Shown here piece by piece: positions 6,727 through 12,281 of a DNA stretch of 12,281 nt (the stretch's first letter is position 1; each line of letters starts with the position of its first letter). Location: contig CAJNAR010000136.1 in NCBI GenBank assembly GCA_905220665.1, positions 1-12,281 of the forward strand. The letters are read 5' to 3'. The notes beneath the pieces were generated by a model. The model was not told where the DNA came from. It saw only the letters and a program-made list of their open reading frames with translations, and did no database searches. The stretch comes from Albugo candida. Lineage: Eukaryota; Oomycota; Peronosporomycetes; Albuginales; Albuginaceae. Made by a program: the position numbers and the translations under genes.

Positions 6727-7881
6727 CTAGGATCCGAGTTGCACTTGCATTTTGACTTGTCTGTGCCGTACCCGCAGCAATGATCTTCGGCTTCTGAAAA
6801 ATCCACCAAATGATCCTTGCGTTGCGAGCTGATCCAGCACCTTTGCAAGCCGAATGCGTTCCTCTTGTTCGTAACACTGTCTTCGAAAGTACCGAACGTG
6901 CGCACTAAACGTGGTGTAGATCACGTAAAGTGCTGGAACTGTCGGAGTTGCTGATCGATGATCGAACAAACGACGATTCCGATCTGTCCAGACGAAGTGC
7001 AGTGTCACCGCTTGCAATGCAAGCCACAAATCCAATATAATTGCTGAATATTCTTTCCAATCCGACCGTAGTGTTGGTACGATTGCACATGCAATATGCG
7101 TCCAACGTGGTCTCGAGGAGAAAAACTGATCCCAACTAGGGAGTAACTCCCTCCATAACTGTGCCGTGTGGTCGCACTCTAGAAAGAGATGTTGATCGGA
7201 TTCCACTGCCCCACACGAAGGCTGCGTGCACAAGATAATGTCGGGCTGAATATTTGTTAAGAACCAGAAACGAGATCGAACTGGCAACATTCGAAAGGCT
7301 AGACGAAACTGTAAATCCTCGAAAATTGGTAATACACGTTTTCGAAGATGCCGTGATGTAGCCATAAAAGTTCGAACTCGTTCTGAATCCAGTGCGTCCG
7401 ATCTCTCCCGTGATGACCAATGTGTCGACATTGGATGACTCTTGGTTGGTTCGGGAGTTTTCCAGACGATTCGTGAGAGTTGTGAGCGTGGAATAGATGG
7501 AAAATAATGTTTCCTTTCCTTGGTTGTTACTCCCACATAAAATGATCTGCCACTTGTGGTTGGTATAATCCAAGTGATGAGACCAATCGTCAAGTGGATA
7601 CGCTGGAGAATTTGAGTGACTTCATTGTAAAGTCGACTCAGCAACTTTTCTTCAGACATATCCGACGTGTTCAGCTCTTCGTCGTTGTAATAGTTGGCGA
7701 CGAAATCTTCCTTCGTTGGCCATGTGTCGCTTTCACGAAAAAAGTCTTGCAAACTTCGAACGTCGAAAAGTGTAGCAAACGTTTTTCGAAATGTTCGATG
7801 TGGTTCATCCACCATGCCAAGATTGTACCAAACGTTCTGTGTACTCGGATGACGAGTAGCAGCTTCGTAATGTAATTTTGG
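6727..7881 (-). CDS. ORF2 of right LINE: C-terminal domain with RT zinc-binding motif
   Basis: About 384 codons from PKLHYEAATRHPSTQNVWYN to the TAG at 6727. The key feature is a Cys/His cluster at 7174-7230: CTQPSC, then SDQHLFLEC, i.e. C-x4-C-x8-H-x4-C. This matches the RT zinc-binding (zf-RVT-like) region typical of the C-terminus of APE-type LINEs, which binds the element's RNA or the target DNA. It is preceded by RLAFRMLPVRSRFW and followed by a Trp-rich helical stretch (LWLALQAVTLHFVWTDRNRR) and a basic tail. No ribonuclease H motif is visible. The open frame extends upstream to 7977, but that part is a shadow. Confidence 0.85.
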   Translation of the reverse strand, partial: PKLHYEAATRHPSTQNVWYNLGMVDEPHRTFRKTFATLFDVRSLQDFFRESDTWPTKEDFVANYYNDEELNTSDMSEEKLLSRLYNEVTQILQRIHLTIGLITWIIPTTSGRSFYVGVTTKERKHYFPSIPRSQLSRIVWKTPEPTKSHPMSTHWSSRERSDALDSERVRTFMATSRHLRKRVLPIFEDLQFRLAFRMLPVRSRFWFLTNIQPDIILCTQPSCGAVESDQHLFLECDHTAQLWRELLPSWDQFFSSRPRWTHIACAIVPTLRSDWKEYSAIILDLWLALQAVTLHFVWTDRNRRLFDHRSATPTVPALYVIYTTFSAHVRYFRRQCYEQEERIRLAKVLDQLATQGSFGGFFRSRRSLLRVRHRQVKMQVQLGS

Positions 7882-8288
7882 TCGCAGTGAAACCACATCG
7901 GCTGTTCCATGTAGTACTGACGGCGTTGTGAAACATTTAAATCTGATATTGAAATGCTCCAATCCATCTGATGCCACATTTTAAATGCTTGTTTCCACCA
8001 TGATGATATGCTCTCCCATTGAACCATTTTTCCATGTCGATTTGGTGCGATGGTGAATATATCCATCGGCTTGTGTGGTCCAAAGGGAGGTTGAATAAGT
8101 TGTAATAATTCCGTCGAAGCTGTTGTCCAATTCGCAGGAAGAATTGTTGACGCATCGGATGCGAACTGCTGAAGGAATTGAATACGTTTTAGCTTTAGTC
8201 GTCCCACCAAAAAAGGAACTTGTAGTCCACCATCTTGTCGGCGAAGATATAAAAACTCTTTGCTGAGTAGGTGAACATGTTTTGAATC
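7882..8288 (-). CDS. ORF2 of right LINE: post-RT linker
   Basis: This reads DSKHVHLLSKEFLYLRRQDG, then GLQVPFLVGRLKLKRIQFLQ, FGPHKPMDIFTIAP, SSWWKQAFKMWHQ and EQPMWFHCD, aligning with the left element's 564-1 segment. The enclosing open frame (8591-7671) is real only over this part. The role of this linker is not known to me, but the repeated Trp residues and FGP.KP.DI motif are conserved between the two families. A break at 7880-7881 ends it. Confidence 0.8.
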
Positions 8289-8293
8289 TTTTT

Positions 8294-8809
8294 GTGTTTC
8301 CGACCAAGCACAAATCGATTTAACATCGATTGCCACTGTCGAATTGTCGCTGCTGGTATGTCCACGTGCATCGTGTAATGCCACAAACGTGATAAAATCA
8401 TCGTCTGCGCAACCAGTAGTCGACCACGGACAGTTCGTGCTCGTCGAAACCATACACCAAACCCATCGTAAAAACGCTTGTCGAGAGTTGAAATAACCAT
8501 CGAGTGAGTTGGTTTCTGGCCGAACGGAATACCCAAATACTTGACCGAATCCTCCGGACCCATTATGGTCAAATTGGGAATACGTGGACATGGCTTCGTC
8601 CGATTCAACGAGAGCAAAGATGATTTACTCAAGTTGAGTTTCGCACCCGATCCATCGCAATAGACTTGGACGAGTTCGAGTTGCGTCAAAACACCATTTA
8701 GTGTCTCTGAAAGCAATGTCGAATCGTCCGCAAAAAATAATGCAGTTGCGACAGTCGTGCCATTAATCCAAATGCCATGTTCTTCATGTTGACGAAGTAA
8801 ATTTCCCAA
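8294..8809 (-). CDS. ORF2 of right LINE: RT catalytic core and thumb
   Basis: The genuine part starts LGNLLRQHEEHG and contains ALFFADDSTLL, with the FADD catalytic pair at 8723-8734. Next come YCDGSGAKLNLSKS, VKYLGIPFGQ, RARTVRGRLLVAQT and QWQSMLNRFVLGRKHK. These match the left RT almost residue for residue. The frame is lost at an A5 run (T5 on plus, 8289-8293). The open frame around it (8851-8195) includes short out-of-frame ends on both sides. Confidence 0.88.
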
Positions 8810-8825
8810 GGTTCGATCGTCATCA

Positions 8826-8972
8826 GAAAAGTAATGCTGAGAGAGGATCACCTTGTTTCACTCCACGTTGTGGTGTAATGGACGGTGTGATATTTCCATT
8901 AATCATCAACTGCGCCTTTGTGTTATTGTACAAAAGACGAACCCAGTCGATGAAACTTTTTCCAACGCCCAT
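8826..8972 (-). CDS. ORF2 of right LINE: RT palm segment in third frame
   Basis: A short 49-codon stretch starting MGVGKSFIDWVRLLYNN and ending GVKQGDPLSALLF lies between two frame breaks. It aligns without gaps to the left RT (KMNCGNSFIKWTKLLYTN and GVKQGDPLSALLF). It carries the conserved QGDPLS motif of the palm. Immediately after it, two frame changes only 15 bases apart (8824-8826 and 8809-8810) bracket the residues corresponding to LMTIEPLG in the left copy. Confidence 0.8.
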
Positions 8973-8976
8973 TTTT

Positions 8977-10315
8977 CCAAAACGCGAAACATGTACATCC
9001 AATTGACTCGATCATAAGCTTTCTCAAAGTCGAGAAAAGTCGCATAAGCTTCCTCCCCACGATGAGTGACCAAGTCTTGGATGTCGGTGAGATGTCGAAT
9101 ATGATGATGCATTGACCTTCCGCGCACAAATGCTTTTTGATCTTGATGGATCAATTTTGGCAAAAAACGTTGCAATCGATACGCCAACACTTTTGAAAGT
9201 ACTTTCACATCGACGCAAAGTAGTGCGATCGGTCGATAGTTGCCAGGATCACCTCGTGATCCTTTTTTGTATAAAAGTGTGATTGCTGAGTGACGTTGTG
9301 ATCGAAGTAAAATTCCTCTTTCCAGCTGATATTCGAACACGATCTTCAGACACTCGCCAAACGTTTCCGGATCAAGCTGATAAAATGCAGCTGGTAGTCC
9401 ATCCATACCTGGAGAAGAACTACTCCTCATGTGCTTGATCGCTTCCGCCATCTCGGTCGTACTTAACCGAGTTGAGAGACGTTCTTGCTCTGCTGAGGCA
9501 AGTGAAACTTGAATCGAATCGAGTAACTTTTTTTGCTTTCTGTCACTTGGAACATTTGAGTCGGTCTCTGAGCTATAAACAGAGCCCATGACACCACCCC
9601 AATGATCTCTGAATTCGTCAATAATCTCCCTCGGGTTCGATGTCACGGTACCACATTTTTTTGTAACATTTTCGATCGGCACGCGACGACAAGAACTATC
9701 CGGAGAGCGAAAAAAATGCTTCGAAGAGTTTTCTATATGCTTCACGTGATGGTCGAAACTTTCATCTTTGTTGTATTTCGCGTTGTTTTCGACTGAAATT
9801 CGAAATTGTTGGAGACTCGATTCGTAAAAATACCGTGACTCATTGGTGTCCTGAATGCGATATCCAGCTGCTGCGACTTCCAAAACACGCTGGCTAGACT
9901 CAACATCACGTCGGCTATCTTTTGCAACCTTTTTTTCAATGGTTTGAAGCTGTTTCTTGATTTTCGTCTTCCAACTTTCCCACATTTTACCGGGATTCGA
10001 GGTTGTCCGTAACTGGTTGAGCACCAAATTCGCTTCCAATTTGATTGCTTCGACAACTTTAGGATATTCAAATAATCGTAATGAACATTTCCAATATCCT
10101 CGTCCCGGAGATTGAGTTGGATTTGCAAAAGTTACTTTTTGTGCCAGATGATCTCCCGCATGTCGTGGACGAAAATACTCAGAGGTTTTGTATACCATAT
10201 TGAATAGCTCTTCCGACATGCAGATATAATCAAGTCGATTCTTGCGCGGTAATGGTCCTGTAAATACTTTTTCAGTCGGATGTTGGATTCGCCAAGCGTC
10301 TACCACACCCAACTG
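8977..10315 (-). CDS. ORF2 of right LINE: end of endonuclease, linker and RT fingers/palm
   Basis: This is the same frame as the endonuclease segment, directly after its stop. It begins QLGVVDAWRIQHP, then KNRLDYICM and AGDHLAQ (last endonuclease motif), GRGYWKC, a charged linker rich in Lys/Glu that may be helical, then RT motifs: AITLLYKKGSRGDPGNYRPI, DQKAFVRGRS, and FLDFEKAYDRVNW with the first catalytic Asp. The frame is lost at the A5 run (T5 on plus, 8972-8976); the residual tail to 8906 is out of frame. No ATG start is needed or visible because this is an internal part of ORF2. Confidence 0.88.
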
Positions 10316-10900
10316 TTAAAGCCATTCCAAACACGCTAATCGACTTGGTTCGTGTCGAATTGTTCCACTCGAAGCATCGATAGCTGGATCGAGTGGGGTG
10401 TTGAAATCACCAAATACGATATGTGTTGCGGTCGATTCGAAAGTGTTGGAAAGCAATAACTCATAAAAACCCACTCGTTCCTCGGCCGTGACCGGTGCAT
10501 ATACATTGTGAATATACACCGGTGCATCGTGAATGAGAAGACGCAGAACCAAATAACGATTTCGAATGCTTCGATCGGTGAGTTCTTCAGCTGTTGAGTA
10601 ACCGGGAAAGTCCGAACGAAGGATTGTCATGACGCCGCCACTGCGGTTTTGAGTCGGATGGAGAAAAGCACTGTTGTGATCATTGACAAACATTTTGTGC
10701 TGCATTTTTGAGGATAATAAAAATTGAAATGATTCCAGTTGGTTGTGATCGTGAAACTTGGTTTCTTGAACACAACAAATGGAGTGTTGTGATAGGATGT
10801 GGTCGATAAAAAGATGACCGTTTTTATGTATTCCATTAACATTCACCGTGAGTGCTGAGATATTGTTCCACGTTGAAATAATCGAGGAGCCCTTAGCATT
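10316..10900 (-). CDS. ORF2 of right LINE: APE endonuclease segment
   Basis: Endonuclease motifs in order: VNVNGIHKNGH, CCVQETKF with the catalytic Glu intact (codon 10763-10765), RSIRNRYLVLRLLIH, APVYIHNVYAPV, GDFNTPLDP. The first in-frame ATG comes only after the Glu motif, so no standard start precedes the domain; the GTG at 10903 overlaps the end of ORF1. The segment ends at TAA 10316-10318. The left copy reads CLEWLSNLGV where this reads CLEWL, stop, QLGV, so this is a nonsense change without a frame change. Confidence 0.85.
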   Translation of the reverse strand, partial: NAKGSSIISTWNNISALTVNVNGIHKNGHLFIDHILSQHSICCVQETKFHDHNQLESFQFLLSSKMQHKMFVNDHNSAFLHPTQNRSGGVMTILRSDFPGYSTAEELTDRSIRNRYLVLRLLIHDAPVYIHNVYAPVTAEERVGFYELLLSNTFESTATHIVFGDFNTPLDPAIDASSGTIRHEPSRLACLEWL

Positions 10901-11378
10901 CACGCTGCAGTGGACCAGTAATCAACCTCATTTCACCATCTTGTTGTGAGAGGTGAAGTGTTGTGTGCTCCTCTGGAAAAAAGCTGAGATTGACGGAAAG
11001 CTCAGCGATGTCACCATGGAGAAGTCCACGCCATCTACCTCCAAAACATTGCGACCAACACTTTATGCAAACGTCGGAGCGGAAGAAGGATATGATCACA
11101 TTGGTTGGAAGTAAACGACAATGATGACCCGGAATCCAGATCACTGGTCCATCGGTGAGATAGTGGATCCAGTGGTCGTTGGTGTAGAATGTCGGAGCAG
11201 TACACATGAATAAAAGTTCCAACAACGCGAGAGCTTTCGTTGCTCGAGTCAAACCGATAACGATGTCCGGCACTGACGTCCACCACGACATTACTTTCTC
11301 GAACAGAACAGATCGCTTGGAGGGAACTTTTCCACCAACGTGGCGACTCCATCGCGTCGCAAACGTAACATCTTCGCC
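10893..11378 (-). CDS. ORF1 protein of right LINE, C-terminal part (shifted frame)
   Basis: From about 11378 the frame reads GEDVTFATRWSRHVGG, matching SDTTFSKKWSKKVGG of the left element, so the true switch is upstream of the ATG that opens a short frame near 11291. The conserved C-terminal block is at 11097-11207 (MCTAPTFY, DHWIHY, PVIWIP, HHCRLLPTN) and is nearly identical to the left copy. The end is TAA 10893-10895, inside a TGCTAAGGGC context shared with the left element (TACTAAGGGC). This part has no start of its own and should be read as the ORF1 tail. Domain function is unknown. Confidence 0.75.
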   Translation of the reverse strand, partial: GEDVTFATRWSRHVGGKVPSKRSVLFEKVMSWWTSVPDIVIGLTRATKALALLELLFMCTAPTFYTNDHWIHYLTDGPVIWIPGHHCRLLPTNVIISFFRSDVCIKCWSQCFGGRWRGLLHGDIAELSVNLSFFPEEHTTLHLSQQDGEMRLITGPLQREC

Positions 11379-12280
11379 GAGATTGTGAGTTGAACGCGAT
11401 TTATCATAAGTAGATGAGCCACTTCATCCAAAGCTTTATCATTCGACTCCATACATGCAAGTAGCACACCATTCATCGTGATCGGATGATCAAGTGCCGC
11501 TCGGATGATTTTGTCCGGATTTGGGCAGAACTGGATTAGCTTCCGCACATGAGGGATGCAAGAATCCGCTTGAACCAGCTTGTCCGGTCGGAGTGAGTGA
11601 AGGGCATTTTTCGAATCGATTTCCATCAGCTCCCCTATTTCACCAACTCGGGTTGGTCGTTCCGATTTCTCGATTGTTGTATGACGTTGTTGATAAAAGT
11701 GTGCCGCCTCTTTCGAGGTGGCCACCTCTTTTGGCATCCGTGCTTTCACGGGGATGATTTGGACGCGATTGCCATTCTCTGGATTGGCAACCGCTGTTAC
11801 TTCTTCGATCTCCACCTCCATAGTTGCGAGCACGGAAAAATAGTTACTCGTCGCTAGTTTTGGAAGCGCAAGAGGTGGTGCTTTGGAGACCATTTGGTCG
11901 AACGGCTCCACCCGATTACGTTTTCCACTCGTCCAAGCCAACTTCATGGATATATCCCCATCCCGCTCTACCCGTGGTTGTGAGTATGACTGACTGGTCA
12001 ATTGGAGGATAGGAGGAGACGGCTGCAATAAGGCTGATGCCCCTGGTGGTGTGATAGTTGGGGGAGTATTGAGCTCCAACGAGATTTGATCGGATAGCTT
12101 CCGTTCAGGTTTCCTCGCTTCCAATTCTTGACTGTGAACTGGCTTCACTACCGTTTGTGGTGCCACCACGAGTGCCGCTGGTGCGGTTGTATGTTTCTGG
12201 TTCTTTTGTTGTTTTTGGGTGTTGTGAATCTGAGTTGCAGATTGATTTTTGCGTTGTTTGATTGTTTTGCTTGCTTTGGT
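11379..12280 (-). CDS. ORF1 protein of right LINE, N-terminal part, partial
   Basis: The frame is open from the window edge at 12280, so the start codon lies outside; the GTG near 12169 is only the first bacterial-style start and is not meaningful here. The visible N-terminal part is rich in Lys, Gln, Asn and Thr (RNA-binding-like linker), followed by a Pro/Ser/Thr-rich stretch. Conserved with the left ORF1 are LATSNYFSVL and ATSKEAAHFY, then IEKSERPTRVGE and AALDHPITMNGVL. The folded central region seen in the left ORF1 is outside the window. A frame break at 11377-11380 is inferred because the alignment to the left element moves frame there; the original frame runs on meaninglessly to a TAA at 11291. 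Confidence 0.8.
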
Positions 12281-12281
12281 G

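Larger units (their letters stand above)
6727..10900 (-). pseudogene. ORF2 of right LINE, whole extent (endonuclease-RT-zinc motif), frame-broken
   Basis: The complete ORF2 spans about 1390 codons from the N-A-K-G-S-S residues over the ORF1 stop to TAG at 6727. It is split by TAA at 10316-10318 and by five frame breaks (8972-8976, 8824-8826, 8809-8810, 8289-8293, 7880-7881). Each frame break would be restored by adding one base. Piece by piece alignment with the left ORF2 shows no large deletion. This suggests either a young inactive copy or an active-type copy with consensus errors. The individual segments are listed separately. Confidence 0.85.
6394..12281 (-). mobile_element. Right LINE (APE-type non-LTR retrotransposon), 5' end outside window
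   Basis: The element reads ORF1, ORF2, 3' tail on the minus strand and points the same way as the left LINE. The 3' end is placed at 6394, where the segment ending AGCTAGACAGGCC meets the tRNA-like sequence; the 147-bp units end in nearly the same bases. There is no poly(A) tail at this junction. The element is damaged by six frame breaks (11377-11380, 8972-8976, 8824-8826, 8809-8810, 8289-8293, 7880-7881) and one in-frame stop (TAA 10316-10318). Endonuclease, RT palm and C-terminal zinc motif are all still recognisable. Its RT is very similar to that of the left element, but ORF1 diverges clearly, so it is a sister family and not a duplicate. Confidence 0.9.

Noticed and set aside
1..12281. 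Bacterial retron, group II intron or other prokaryotic RT system
   Set aside because: The RT is fused to an APE endonuclease and a C-terminal CCHC-type motif with a separate ORF1, which is the architecture of eukaryotic LINEs; no intron-ribozyme or retron RNA structure was seen.

Overview
The window is eukaryotic repetitive DNA. Every convincing coding signal is on the minus strand and belongs to non-LTR (LINE-type) retrotransposons. I see no host gene. There is no bacterial gene order, no ribosome-binding-site pattern and no CRISPR array. The reverse transcriptase and its APE-type endonuclease are of the L1/Tx1-like kind. From memory, the RT core wording (for example CVDVKVLSKVLAYRLQ and THRGEEAYATFLDFEKAYDR) is closest to elements common in oomycete genomes (Phytophthora and relatives). 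Oomycete is therefore my best guess for the host, held at moderate confidence.

Layout, read in the direction of transcription (right to left). (1) 12281-6394: right LINE. Its 5' end is outside the window. It holds ORF1 in two frames (12280-11379, 11378-10893), ORF2 in several frames (10900-6727) and a 333-base 3' tail (6726-6394). (2) 6393-6206: a tRNA-like, SINE-type sequence with A- and B-box-like motifs. (3) 6205-5764: three head-to-tail copies of a 147-bp unit, differing by one base. (4) 5764-1: left LINE with a short leader, ORF1 in two frames (5664-3976, 4027-3233) and ORF2 in three frames (3240-2557, 2558-567, 564-1). Its 3' end lies beyond base 1.

The two LINEs are distinct but related families: their RT cores are very similar and their ORF1 proteins are more diverged. 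In each, ORF1 would supply an RNA-binding, nucleocapsid-like protein. ORF2 would supply the APE endonuclease that nicks the target and the RT that copies the RNA. The right copy also keeps a C-terminal CCHC-type zinc motif.

Points of interest. In both elements ORF2 lacks any ATG ahead of the endonuclease, and its frame becomes conserved exactly over the ORF1 stop codon. Nearly all frame breaks are repaired by adding one base, mostly in short homopolymer runs, which suggests either consensus error or recent decay. The 147-bp array abuts the left LINE's 5' end, and its final ~50 bases resemble the 3' end of the right LINE. The C-terminal part of ORF1 holds a strongly conserved Cys/His block that I cannot assign to a known domain.
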